From an uncultured Pelagibacteraceae bacterium (lineage in GTDB: Bacteria; Pseudomonadota; Alphaproteobacteria; Pelagibacterales; Pelagibacteraceae): DNA of 64,000 nucleotides. Under the pieces are notes generated by a model, which had not been told where the DNA came from, did no database searches, and saw nothing but the letters and a program-made list of their open reading frames with translations. The position numbers and the translations under genes are program-made. The stretch covers positions 1 through 64,000 of the forward strand of contig CACPPH010000002.1 of assembly GCA_902635795.1 (NCBI GenBank), in the 5' to 3' direction. This document shows positions 51,303 through 61,030 of the stretch, piece after piece (within the stretch, counting starts at the first letter, position 1; each line of letters begins with the position of its first letter).

Positions 51303-51330
51303 TTGAAATTTTTTTAAAAAGTCATATATT
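51303..51330 (+). promoter_or_regulatory. Candidate sigma70 promoter for rho
   Basis: TTGAAA, 16 nt, TATATT; 32 nt before the rho ATG. Confidence 0.45.
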
Positions 51331-51362
51331 TTTATAACATTCCTTTAAACAATAACAATCTC

Positions 51363-52637
51363 ATGAACTTACAACAACTTAAGCAAAAAAATCCTGCAGA
51401 GCTAATCAATGAGGCCGAAAAATTAGGCATAGAAAATCCAAGCACTTTAAGAAAACAAGAAATTCTTTTTGCTATTTTAAAAAAACTTGCTGAAAAAAAT
51501 GAACAAATAACTGCAACAGGAGTCTTGGAGGTGCTACAAGATGGCTTTGGTTTTCTTAGAGCTATAGAGTCAAATTACCTTCCAGGCCCGGACGATATTT
51601 ATGTAAGCCCGAGTCAAATACGAAAGTTTGGTCTAAGAACAGGAGACTCGGTCGAAGGAGAGATTAGAGGACCTAAAGATGCCGAAAGATATTTTGCTCT
51701 CTTGAAGGTAAACAAAATAAATTTTGATGATGCAGATAAAGGCAAGAACAAAATTGCCTTTGATAATTTAACCCCATTATATCCAAATGAGAGGATAAAG
51801 CTGGAGGTGGAGATTAATAAGGTTGAAAAGAAACCCGATAACACAGCAAGGTTAATTGATTTAGTAAGCCCGATTGGAAAAGGACAAAGATCACTTATCG
51901 TATCACCACCAAGGGCAGGAAAAACAATTATCCTTCAAAATATAGCGCAGTCAATTACCGCTAACCATCCAGAATGCTACTTAATGGTTTTATTAATTGA
52001 CGAGAGACCCGAAGAGGTTACAGACATGCAAAGATCAGTAAAAGGTGAAGTTGTGGCTTCTACATTTGACGAGCCTGCCTCAAGGCACGTTGCAGTAGCT
52101 GAAATGGTAATTGAAAAAGCAAAAAGATTAGTTGAACACAAAAAAGATGTTGTAATATTGTTGGACTCTATTACAAGATTAGGAAGAGCTTATAATGCTG
52201 TAATTCCAAGTTCTGGTAAAGTTTTAACAGGGGGTGTAGATGCGAACGCTCTTCAAAGACCAAAGAGATTTTTTGGTGCAGCAAGAAACGTTGAGGAAGG
52301 AGGTTCTTTAACAATTATTTCAACTGCATTAATAGACACCGGAAGCAGAATGGATGAAGTTATATTTGAAGAATTTAAAGGAACAGGTAATTCCGAACTG
52401 ATTCTTGATAGAAAAGTTGCTGATAAGAGAATTTACCCAGCATTAGATATAACTAGATCTGGGACAAGGAGAGAGGAGCTTTTATTTGCGAAAGATGAAC
52501 TTTCAAAAATGAATGTTTTACGAAGAATTATAAGCCCGATGGGAACTATGGATGGAATCGAATTTTTAATTTCTAAGTTGAAGAATACAAAAAATAACTC
52601 TGATTTCTTCGACTCTATGAATAAATCCGCTAACTAA
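51363..52637 (+). CDS. rho: Transcription termination factor Rho
   Basis: [44 protein letters not shown]. Confidence 0.99.
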   Translation: MNLQQLKQKNPAELINEAEKLGIENPSTLRKQEILFAILKKLAEKNEQITATGVLEVLQDGFGFLRAIESNYLPGPDDIYVSPSQIRKFGLRTGDSVEGEIRGPKDAERYFALLKVNKINFDDADKGKNKIAFDNLTPLYPNERIKLEVEINKVEKKPDNTARLIDLVSPIGKGQRSLIVSPPRAGKTIILQNIAQSITANHPECYLMVLLIDERPEEVTDMQRSVKGEVVASTFDEPASRHVAVAEMVIEKAKRLVEHKKDVVILLDSITRLGRAYNAVIPSSGKVLTGGVDANALQRPKRFFGAARNVEEGGSLTIISTALIDTGSRMDEVIFEEFKGTGNSELILDRKVADKRIYPALDITRSGTRREELLFAKDELSKMNVLRRIISPMGTMDGIEFLISKLKNTKNNSDFFDSMNKSAN

Positions 52638-52640
52638 ATT

Positions 52641-53258
52641 TTATTGAATCGTTTGATTAGTAAAATTTGTATCATGTAAATAAAAACTAATAATATTTTC
52701 TAAGGTTTCAATCTTATCTTGTACTGTAAGAGCTTCTAAAAGTTTTTGTTTTTCTTCATTAGTAACAGGCGCGATCATTGATAAGGTGTTAACTCTTTGT
52801 ATTTTATCTAGCTTTTCGAACTCTCTCCAATTTAATAATAAACCATTTCTTTTAAAAAAGGTTTTTGCTTTGCTCATTAACTTTTCTGTATTTTGATCAT
52901 CAGATGAAATTTCTAAGTCTTGCTCAAAGTTTTTGTAATCAACTTTAAATTCTCTGTATAGTTTCTTATTTTCAATTTCTTGTAAAATTTGAAATCTTGA
53001 AATGCCTGTGAGATTAATTAAAATTCTTCCATCTTTACTTTTTTGCAGATCACTAATTTTACCAAGGCAACCAACTTTATAAACTTCATTTCCACTTTTT
53101 TGTGATTGCACCATCCCCATTAACTTATCTTTGTTGTATGTATCATTAACAAGATCTAGATATCTTTTTTCAAAAATATTTAATGGAAGATTTGTTTTAG
53201 GAAAATAAATTACCCCATTTAATGGAAAGATAGGAATAACATTAGGAAGTTCTTTCAT
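52641..53258 (-). CDS. Lon N-terminal (substrate-binding) domain protein
   Basis: IPIFPLNGVIYFPKTNLPLNIFEKRYLDLVND; no ATPase domain. Confidence 0.92.
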   Translation of the reverse strand: MKELPNVIPIFPLNGVIYFPKTNLPLNIFEKRYLDLVNDTYNKDKLMGMVQSQKSGNEVYKVGCLGKISDLQKSKDGRILINLTGISRFQILQEIENKKLYREFKVDYKNFEQDLEISSDDQNTEKLMSKAKTFFKRNGLLLNWREFEKLDKIQRVNTLSMIAPVTNEEKQKLLEALTVQDKIETLENIISFYLHDTNFTNQTIQ

Positions 53259-53310
53259 GTGATAACTATATTAAAAATTTCCTAGTAACGATAGTGACAT
53301 TTTATAATGG

Positions 53311-53340
53311 TTGACCCTTTAGGATGCATTGTATTATAAT
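53311..53340 (+). promoter_or_regulatory. Sigma70-type promoter for tRNA-Gly
   Basis: TTGACC, 18 nt, TATAAT; 12 nt before tRNA position 1. Confidence 0.75.
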
Positions 53341-53352
53341 TCTACCAGAAAT

Positions 53353-53427
53353 GCGGGCATAGCTCAGTGGTAGAGCGTCTCGTTGCCAACGAGAAGGTCG
53401 AGGGTTCAAGTCCCTTTGCCCGCTCCA
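53353..53427 (+). tRNA. tRNA-Gly (anticodon GCC), encoded CCA
   Basis: gcgggca acceptor, D-arm gctcagtggtagagc, anticodon arm ctcgtTGCCAacgag, T-arm gagggttcaagtccctt, tgcccgc-t-cca. Confidence 0.97.
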
Positions 53428-53464
53428 AAATTTATTAATATTTTATAAAAAAATTGATTTAAAA

Positions 53465-53800
53465 ATGGACGATCTGGCAAAAAAAAAATGTGTTCCTTGT
53501 GAAGGGGGCATTCCTCCGTTTGATAAAAGTGAAATACATAAATATCTAAAAAAAGTAGATGGTTGGGATGTTAAAAGTAATGATGATAGCAGCTATTATT
53601 TAACAAAGGATTTTAAATTTAAAAATTTTATTGAGAGTCAAAATTTTATTAATAAAGTGGGTGAAATAGCCGAGAGAGAGAACCATCATCCTGATATCAT
53701 GTTTGGCTGGGGTTATTGCAATATAAAAATTTTTACACACGCAATAAAAGGTTTAGCAGAAAGTGATTTTATTTTAGCAGCAAAAATAGATCAAATTTGA
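53465..53800 (+). CDS. 4a-hydroxytetrahydrobiopterin dehydratase (PCD/DCoH family)
   Basis: CEGGIPPFDKSEI, VGEIAERENHHPDIMFGWGYCNIKIFTHAIKGLAESDF. Confidence 0.95.
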   Translation: MDDLAKKKCVPCEGGIPPFDKSEIHKYLKKVDGWDVKSNDDSSYYLTKDFKFKNFIESQNFINKVGEIAERENHHPDIMFGWGYCNIKIFTHAIKGLAESDFILAAKIDQI

Positions 53801-55354
53801 TTAATGATTGAAATGCCTAATTCCGGTGAACAACATCTTAACTTTTGATTTATTAGCTTCCCTTATAACTTCTTCATCTTTTATAGAACCACCTGGTTGA
53901 ATAATTGTTTTTACACCAGCTTTTACCAAGGTTTTAATACCGTCAGCAAAAGGAAAAAAAGCATCAGATGCTGCAATAGAATTTTTTATTTTTTTTGGCT
54001 GAAATTGTTTTGCTTTTTGAATCGCAATTTTACAGCTGTCTAATCTGCTAGGTTGTCCCGCCCCTATTCCGATAGTTGAAAAATTATTACAAAGTACAAT
54101 TGCATTCGATTTAACATATTTTCCGACATTAAATGCAAATTCTATTTCAGCCATTTCTTTTTTACTAGGTTTTACTTTAGTAACGCATTTAAGTTTTTTT
54201 TGATCTATAACTATTTTATTTTTATTTTGTATTAAGAAAGAACCATCAAAATTTTTAATTGACGTAATATTTTTAGGTTTATATTTTGAAATATCAATTA
54301 TTCTCAAATTTTTTCTTTGTTTTAAAATCTTGAGAGCCCCCGGATCAAATCCTTTAGCCAATATTACCTCTAGAAAATTTTTTTTAATCATTAAGGCTAA
54401 TTTTTTGTTGATCTTAAAATTACATGCTATCACTCCTCCAAAGGCACTAATTGGATCACAAGAGTATGCATTATTAAATGATTTATAGGGATCTTTATTC
54501 TCAGATACTCCACAAGGATTTGCGTGTTTTATAATCACCGTTCCTGATTTTTTTTTAATTGAAATTAAAATCTCTAAAGCGGCGTAAATATCGTTATAAT
54601 TATTATAGCTTAGCTCTTTTCCATGTAATTGTTTCAATCCAAGTTGTTGATCATTATAATCGTTTATATATAAGGAACTTTCTTGATGAGGATTTTCACC
54701 ATATCTAAGTTGTTTGAACTTTCTTCCAAATATGGTTTTTCTTTCAGGAAATAATATTTTGAGCCTTTCATTGAACCAGTTTGCTATCATAGCATCATAG
54801 TAAGCGGTTAAACCAAATGCCTTCGAAGACATCATTTCTCTGAATTTGATAGATGTTTTACCTTTATATCTATTTAATTCCTTTATTAGACTTGAGTAAT
54901 CATTCTTATTTGTAATTATCGCGACATTTTTAAAATTTTTGGCTGCAGCTCGGACCATTGTAGGGCCGCCTATATCAATATTTTCAATTATATTTTTTGA
55001 ATTCTTCGACTCTCTCACTACTTTTTGAAAAGGGTAGAAATTTACTACTATCAAATCTAAAGAGGGAAATTTTTTCTTTGTCATTTCGTTCTTATGATTT
55101 TTGTTGAGTCTATCGTGTAATATCCCTGCATGAATTTTTGGGTGTAATGTTTTCACTCTTCCGTCAAGCATTTCTTCAAATCCAGTGTATTGAGACAATT
55201 CAGTGCATTTATATCCAAGTTTTCTTATAGACTTAAAAGTTCCTCCAGAACTAATAATTCTAATATTAAATTTTTTAAGAGTTTTTAATAAAGGTACGAT
55301 TTTTTCTTTGTCGGAAACGGAAATTAATGCATTTTTAATTTTTAAATTCATCAC
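53801..55354 (-). CDS. purH: AICAR transformylase/IMP cyclohydrolase
   Basis: ALISVSDKE, GGTFKSIRKLGYKC, KTLHPKIHAGIL, KHANPCGVS. Confidence 0.98.
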   Translation of the reverse strand: MMNLKIKNALISVSDKEKIVPLLKTLKKFNIRIISSGGTFKSIRKLGYKCTELSQYTGFEEMLDGRVKTLHPKIHAGILHDRLNKNHKNEMTKKKFPSLDLIVVNFYPFQKVVRESKNSKNIIENIDIGGPTMVRAAAKNFKNVAIITNKNDYSSLIKELNRYKGKTSIKFREMMSSKAFGLTAYYDAMIANWFNERLKILFPERKTIFGRKFKQLRYGENPHQESSLYINDYNDQQLGLKQLHGKELSYNNYNDIYAALEILISIKKKSGTVIIKHANPCGVSENKDPYKSFNNAYSCDPISAFGGVIACNFKINKKLALMIKKNFLEVILAKGFDPGALKILKQRKNLRIIDISKYKPKNITSIKNFDGSFLIQNKNKIVIDQKKLKCVTKVKPSKKEMAEIEFAFNVGKYVKSNAIVLCNNFSTIGIGAGQPSRLDSCKIAIQKAKQFQPKKIKNSIAASDAFFPFADGIKTLVKAGVKTIIQPGGSIKDEEVIREANKSKVKMLFTGIRHFNH

Positions 55355-56997
55355 TAAATTTTCTTTTTAATTTCCCAGTTAAAAGATTTATCTTTGTTAA
55401 CTAGATTACCAGAAATACTTATACATGTGCTATCTAAAATTTTTTTTCCTCCCAAAAAAATACTTTTTTCTACTTCTAAATTCTCTTCTTTAACACTAAA
55501 TAACACCGATTTATTTCTAGAAATTTGTATTAAAGCACTATTTCCACTCATAGTTTTTACAGCGGTTAAGGAAGGATTTAAATGGAATCTAAATACATAT
55601 CTTATAGGTATCCCGTCATTTCTTTTGAAAATATGATCTGTACCGGATAATTTATTATTTATTTTATCGATATAAATTTCTCTCTTATGTATACATTTAA
55701 AATTTTTTTCATAACCGTCATGTTTTATTGAACAGCCTATATAACTATTATTGTCTTTAAAATCTAAATCAATAGTCTTAAAAGTATTTTTTATTGAATT
55801 TCCAAAAACTCTATTAATAAGCTTATTTCTCTCAAACTTTGTAATAGCAGTATCGTTAATAGTTAAAGTCGATTGACTAGCAGTAAACCTGCTTATCAGT
55901 TCCGCTTTTGAAGAGATATTACTACCAAATCCGCAGTTTGTTATAATTTTCATTCCATCTAAGTAATATTCAAAAGAAAGTGGCCCAGATTGATAATTAT
56001 TTGAAAAACTTTTTTCTGGAGGACCCTCAACATCCATATAAAAGATCTGATTTTTTGTCCTCGCACATAAAATTCCACCTACGATATTTTTTTTATTTTT
56101 TTTATTAATTTTGAAATTTTCTATATATTTATCAAAATAATTTAGGTTTGTTTCCAAACCACCATTAAACAATGGAATACTATCATTTGGGGTTTTCATT
56201 AAATTTATACATGCAAAACCTTTTTTTATTATATCTCTTAAATATTCAGGTACATACTGTTCAGCGTCCTTTATGCTTTCACTACACAATAACAAATATT
56301 TCATTAAAAATATTAAATCATTAGGATTTCTAGAAAACGGGAAACCATCTTTATCAAAATTTGATTTAATAAATTTTTCAAGGTCTTTCAAACCCGTTTT
56401 GAAATTTTCTTCGTAATCTTTGAAAGTTAAACCAGATAGTATTAATGCAGTTAAAATTTCTATCTTTTTTTGGTTATTTTTCTCAAATTTGAGATTATTT
56501 TTTAAATGATTACATTGAATAACAATACTTTGAAAAAAACTTTTTTTAAATTCGAATGTTCCATTTTTAATTATTATATCTATGTTTAATATCCAGCTTA
56601 TGACTCTAGAACTTAATGTTGAACTTTCCCAAATTCTTTTTTTAAATTTTGAAAACTTAAGCATCCATAAATAAATTATTTTTTGAATATTCTTACCATC
56701 AGTTTTTCTATCAATAAGGTTTAACCATAAAAAGTTGTGGTACTCTTTAAATTTTTTATTTTTATTTTCAATCCAAAAATCATTAGAATTAATTTCATTT
56801 ATTTTAAAAGATTTTTTTTCGTAAGGTGAAATTATTGATAAAAGAAATGAGTTTGGACTAAATATAGCCTGGCTTGGAGCTTTCGATATCAATGTTTTAT
56901 TATAATGACCAGTTGAAAAATAAACTTTTTTTAAAAATTTTATTAAATTAATTTGAATAGCAACAAAATAATAATAGGCATCTTTTAAGCCAAACAT
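55354..56997 (-). CDS. Heparinase II/III family protein
   Basis: LILSGLTFKDYEE...DGFPFSRNPNDLIFLMKYLL; GPLSFEYYLDGMKIITNCGFGSN; adjacent to purH. Confidence 0.88.
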   Translation of the reverse strand: MFGLKDAYYYFVAIQINLIKFLKKVYFSTGHYNKTLISKAPSQAIFSPNSFLLSIISPYEKKSFKINEINSNDFWIENKNKKFKEYHNFLWLNLIDRKTDGKNIQKIIYLWMLKFSKFKKRIWESSTLSSRVISWILNIDIIIKNGTFEFKKSFFQSIVIQCNHLKNNLKFEKNNQKKIEILTALILSGLTFKDYEENFKTGLKDLEKFIKSNFDKDGFPFSRNPNDLIFLMKYLLLCSESIKDAEQYVPEYLRDIIKKGFACINLMKTPNDSIPLFNGGLETNLNYFDKYIENFKINKKNKKNIVGGILCARTKNQIFYMDVEGPPEKSFSNNYQSGPLSFEYYLDGMKIITNCGFGSNISSKAELISRFTASQSTLTINDTAITKFERNKLINRVFGNSIKNTFKTIDLDFKDNNSYIGCSIKHDGYEKNFKCIHKREIYIDKINNKLSGTDHIFKRNDGIPIRYVFRFHLNPSLTAVKTMSGNSALIQISRNKSVLFSVKEENLEVEKSIFLGGKKILDSTCISISGNLVNKDKSFNWEIKKKI

Positions 56998-57000
56998 TAA

Positions 57001-57663
57001 TCAATTTTTTCTAAGTATCTCTATGTTTTTTTTTAGATTTCCTTTATTTTCTTTAAATATTGTAGACCCAGACACTAAAATATTCGCACCTGCTTTTTTT
57101 GCCATGCTACAATTTTCAAAATTTATTCCACCATCGATTTCTATGTCTACTTTTAAATTTTTACTTTTGATTATTTCTTTAATAGATTTGGTTTTTTCTA
57201 GAACTTCAGGCATAAATTTTTGCCCTCCAAAGCCAGGTTCCACACTCATGATTAAAACTAGATCAATTTCAGATAAATAATCTTTTATTAAATCAATTTT
57301 TGATTTAGGTTTAAGAGAAATTCCAACTTTCTTATTTTCCTTCTTAATAAGTTTTATTGTATTTGAAATGTTATCAGTAGCTTCAGGATGGAAAGTGATT
57401 ATATCGGCGCCTGCTTTTGCAAAATCTTTTATAAAATTATTTACTGGAGATATCATCAGATGAACATCAAATATCTTTTTAGTTAGTGGCCGAAGATTTT
57501 TTATGACTTCTGGACCAATTGTTAAATTTGGTACAAAATGACCGTCCATCACATCAATATGAATATAATCAGCACCAGCTTTTTCCAACGAAATTACCTC
57601 ACTGCCAAGCTTACTAAAATCAGCAGATAAAATTGAAGGTGAAATTTTGACTAAATTACTCAT
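57001..57663 (-). CDS. rpe: Ribulose-phosphate 3-epimerase
   Basis: ISPSILSADFSKLG; IHIDVMDGHFVPNLTIGP; MSVEPGFGGQ. Confidence 0.98.
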   Translation of the reverse strand: MSNLVKISPSILSADFSKLGSEVISLEKAGADYIHIDVMDGHFVPNLTIGPEVIKNLRPLTKKIFDVHLMISPVNNFIKDFAKAGADIITFHPEATDNISNTIKLIKKENKKVGISLKPKSKIDLIKDYLSEIDLVLIMSVEPGFGGQKFMPEVLEKTKSIKEIIKSKNLKVDIEIDGGINFENCSMAKKAGANILVSGSTIFKENKGNLKKNIEILRKN

Positions 57664-57707
57664 AACTATATTTATATTTTAAACAAAAACTTTGTCAAAA
57701 AATAAGC

Positions 57708-58043
57708 TTAATTAAACAGTTGATATAATTGTCTTGAAAAATCGCTTTCTAATGGAAAAGCTAGCATTCCCCAGACATCATAGCCAAGTATGTATGGCAT
57801 TGCATAAAACCTGAAAAGGTAGAAAAACCAAGCTACATATAAAGCAATAAAAGGTCCAAAAAGAAAACTTGGAGTTATAAATTTAAATAAATTAATTATG
57901 GGATTTGTAGTTTTTACGAATATACGCATGAAGAAAAAGGTTGAGTCTTCCCTTTGAAAAATATTCATAAATGCGCGACCTATTAAAGTCCACATTATAG
58001 TTCCTAATGCATAATCTAAAACTATTGCCCAAGTTGGTATCAT
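57708..58043 (-). CDS. Small membrane protein of unknown function
   Basis: 111 aa with 2-3 hydrophobic stretches, no family recognised. Confidence 0.7.
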   Translation of the reverse strand: MIPTWAIVLDYALGTIMWTLIGRAFMNIFQREDSTFFFMRIFVKTTNPIINLFKFITPSFLFGPFIALYVAWFFYLFRFYAMPYILGYDVWGMLAFPLESDFSRQLYQLFN

Positions 58044-58067
58044 ATTTTTAAAATATCACGATTTAGG

Positions 58068-58100
58068 TAAAAAAAAAGGGGCGAATAAATCGCCCCTTTT
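58068..58100 (-). terminator. Intrinsic terminator for the SSS symporter gene
   Basis: AAAAGGGGCGA-loop-TCGCCCCTTTT hairpin with a T-run on the minus strand, 20 nt after the stop. Confidence 0.9.
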
Positions 58101-58119
58101 AATTTTAAATAATTGTTAA

Positions 58120-59976
58120 TTAGTGTTGCTTACCAAGAATAGCCTTACCTGTCGGTATTCTTGTATCGTCTACTAATTTTTGTGTAGCTGGACTTGGTTC
58201 TTTAGTCATTAAACTGACTACTACCATTACAACTAAACAAATTGGTGCTCCAATTAAACCAAATCTTAAGTGGTCAATACCTAAGAAAGGAGTATTTACA
58301 CCGCCCCATATTGGAACTGAGAATTTAGGGAACACCCACGTTAAGTAAACTGTTCCTGAAATAATTCCCGCCAATATACCAGCGATTGCACCTTCTCTAG
58401 TAGCTCTCTTCCACCATACACCAAGTACAAGTGGGAAGAATAAGCCTGACATTGCAAAGTCGAATGCCCAAGCAACCGAACCTAAGATACTTGTTAGCCT
58501 GAAAGAGGCTATGTAAGCACCAGCAGCTCCGATTATTACTAGAAGTGTACGAGCAACTAATAGTCTTTTAGCAGTTTCCGCTTTTGGATTTATGATCTTG
58601 TAGTAAATGTCGTGTGATAACGCATTTGAAATCGCAAGAACTAATCCATCAGCAGTTGACATAGCAGCAGCCATACCACCAGCAAACACTAGACCTGAGA
58701 TTACGAACGGTAGACCCGCTACTTCTGGAGTAGCTAATACTACAACGTCACCTCTCATGAACCATTCGTTTAACTGAAGTATTCCGTCACCATTAAAGTC
58801 TGCGATAAATACTTGTTTAACTTCAGACCATCTTTGTACCCACTCTATCGACTGAACTTCAGAAATAGATTTTCCGATAATTCCAGTTGGTAGATTTGGA
58901 TCCATCAATGCTAATTTAGACAATGTCGCTAACATAGGCGCTGAAGAGTAAAGTAAGAAAATAAAGAATAGCGACCAAGCTACTGATTTTCTTGCTGCTC
59001 TTACTGTAGGAGTTGTAAAGTATCTCATTAAGATATGAGGTAACGATGCAGTTCCTACCATCATACAAATCGCTAACGATAAGTATTTCCAGACAGCCAT
59101 TCCACCTTCAGGTACTCCAGAGTGAGATCCAGAGATATATTTCAATCCTCCTGGTACCCCAGCTGCTTTCATATCTGCGGCGCTGTTTTTAACTAGTCCA
59201 AATTGTTGTTCAAGTTCGCCAAGTCTTGCAACTTCATCACCTAACATTAAGTGAGGGAAAATTCCTCCACCTACGTTAGAACTAATCCAGAATACTGGTA
59301 TTAAGTATGCGATGATTAATACAATGTACTGAGCAACCTGTGTCCAAGTTACGGCTCTCATTCCACCAAGCATTGAACAGATAAGGATACTTATTAATCC
59401 TACCCATACGCCTGCTTCGAACGGAATTCCAAGAGCTCTAGAAGCAATTGTTCCCGTAGCATTAATTTGTGCTGTTACGTAAGTAAATGATGCTATGAAA
59501 AGCACGAATACTGATGCAGCTCTCACCGCATTACCACCGTATCGTGTTCCGATAAAATCAGGAACTGTGTAACATCCAAACTTTCTTAGGTACGGAGCCA
59601 TTAGAGTTGCAACAAGTACGTATCCACCTGTCCAACCTACTAAGAAGGCCATATAAGTATAGCCACCAAAGTAAACTCCACCCGCTAAAGCTACGAATGA
59701 TGCACCTGACATCCAGTCAGCTGCTGTTGCCATCCCGTTAAACACGGTTGGCACTTGTCTTCCTGCAACATAGTAGGCATCTACTTGAATGGTTCTTGAT
59801 AAATAACCGATTAAGGCATAAATCAATACCGTGAAAGCCACGAACATCACTCCGATGTTTTTAGCTGACACACCTGCTTGCTCTGCTAATGCCATCAAAA
59901 TGATGAACACTATAAAGCCACCAGTGTAGGTACCATATATTTTAGGAAGGTTTTGTATAAAATCTCCTTTAAACAT
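58120..59976 (-). CDS. Sodium:solute symporter (SSS, acetate/short-chain-acid permease-like, large subunit)
   Basis: Polytopic; VDAYYVAGRQVPTVFNGMATAADWMSGASFVALAG; AAMSTADGLVLAISNALSHD. Confidence 0.93.
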   Translation of the reverse strand: MFKGDFIQNLPKIYGTYTGGFIVFIILMALAEQAGVSAKNIGVMFVAFTVLIYALIGYLSRTIQVDAYYVAGRQVPTVFNGMATAADWMSGASFVALAGGVYFGGYTYMAFLVGWTGGYVLVATLMAPYLRKFGCYTVPDFIGTRYGGNAVRAASVFVLFIASFTYVTAQINATGTIASRALGIPFEAGVWVGLISILICSMLGGMRAVTWTQVAQYIVLIIAYLIPVFWISSNVGGGIFPHLMLGDEVARLGELEQQFGLVKNSAADMKAAGVPGGLKYISGSHSGVPEGGMAVWKYLSLAICMMVGTASLPHILMRYFTTPTVRAARKSVAWSLFFIFLLYSSAPMLATLSKLALMDPNLPTGIIGKSISEVQSIEWVQRWSEVKQVFIADFNGDGILQLNEWFMRGDVVVLATPEVAGLPFVISGLVFAGGMAAAMSTADGLVLAISNALSHDIYYKIINPKAETAKRLLVARTLLVIIGAAGAYIASFRLTSILGSVAWAFDFAMSGLFFPLVLGVWWKRATREGAIAGILAGIISGTVYLTWVFPKFSVPIWGGVNTPFLGIDHLRFGLIGAPICLVVMVVVSLMTKEPSPATQKLVDDTRIPTGKAILGKQH

Positions 59977-60233
59977 TAGTCATCCTCTCTTTCTGAGAAA
60001 CCATGTTCTTCGTCGATTTTTTCTTGTTTATTTGCAGTCCAAAACAAAATTATCACAAAGGCAAGAAGTGATCCTTGCGCAGTCATGTAATATGCTAGTG
60101 GATAGCCAAGAAAAGACATCGTGTTCAGTTCTGAACCAAACATGAAGATCACTAATGAGAAGAAAGCCCAAAGAACCAATGTTACTATCATATGGTTTTT
60201 GGTCTTATTCCAATATGCGTCTTTATTTGACAT
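59976..60233 (-). CDS. DUF4212 symporter small subunit
   Basis: YWNKTKNHMIVTLVLWAFFSLVIFMF...LSFLGYPLAYYMTAQGSLLAFVIILFWTA-type sequence; ATGA-like overlap with the symporter. Confidence 0.9.
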   Translation of the reverse strand: MSNKDAYWNKTKNHMIVTLVLWAFFSLVIFMFGSELNTMSFLGYPLAYYMTAQGSLLAFVIILFWTANKQEKIDEEHGFSEREDD

Positions 60234-60255
60234 ATTTCCCCCTATTTATTTTTTA

Positions 60256-60273
60256 ACTTTTTACGTAAAAAGT
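60256..60273. promoter_or_regulatory. Perfect 18-bp palindrome in a divergent intergenic region
   Basis: ACTTTTTACGTAAAAAGT equals its own reverse complement. Confidence 0.6.
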
Positions 60274-60388
60274 ACTCTTATTGCTGGGGAGCATACTGAT
60301 TATGAGTTGAATTAAAAGAGAAAAAAGGACCCCAAAACCAATTTGAAATGCTATAAGACAAGTAAATTAAAGGGTTTTTAAATACAAC

Positions 60389-61030
60389 GTGAAATTGAAT
60401 CTAGATAAATTGCGAAACACTCTTAGAACCACTCTAATTGACATTTGGGAGTATGTAATTCCAATTTGGAAAATATCTGGCCTTTTTAAAAGAATAAAGT
60501 CCAAAAAAGATTTGGAAAACTTCATTCAAGAAAGATCAGCACATGTTGCGCAAACGACTTTATATGGCTACCTAAAAACAAGAATAGGAGTCAAGTACAT
60601 CGCAATGATGGAGGATGAAGTTTTTCTAAAATCTATCAATATTGCAAAATGGAATATTTACGTGGTCGCATTAGCTGATTGTGCTTTCTATGTTTTTTCT
60701 TATCTTATTTCAGAAAAAAACTTGAAAGAGAATGATTGTAAAGAAATCTTTTTAAATATCTTAGAAAACGAAAAAGAAAATGGTTTAAGTGATGAAATTT
60801 TTGACAGAGGTAAAAAAAATTTTTTAGAGAGAATAAATAAAGTAAATTTTTCAAACTATTATTTAAATGATCCATTTAAGGAGAGTGGTCAAGCATTATA
60901 CTATTGGTCACCAATTGCAGATGAATTAAAATCACTAGACAAAAAAATAGTCTTAAACTCTATTCATTTAAAATGGGCATTGATGAAGGATGAATTTACA
61001 AAATTAACAAAAGATTTAAAATTTAGTTAA
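60389..61030 (+). CDS. Hypothetical protein (213 aa), unknown function
   Basis: Intact ORF between the symporter operon and acs; no recognised motif. Confidence 0.75.
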   Translation: MKLNLDKLRNTLRTTLIDIWEYVIPIWKISGLFKRIKSKKDLENFIQERSAHVAQTTLYGYLKTRIGVKYIAMMEDEVFLKSINIAKWNIYVVALADCAFYVFSYLISEKNLKENDCKEIFLNILENEKENGLSDEIFDRGKKNFLERINKVNFSNYYLNDPFKESGQALYYWSPIADELKSLDKKIVLNSIHLKWALMKDEFTKLTKDLKFS

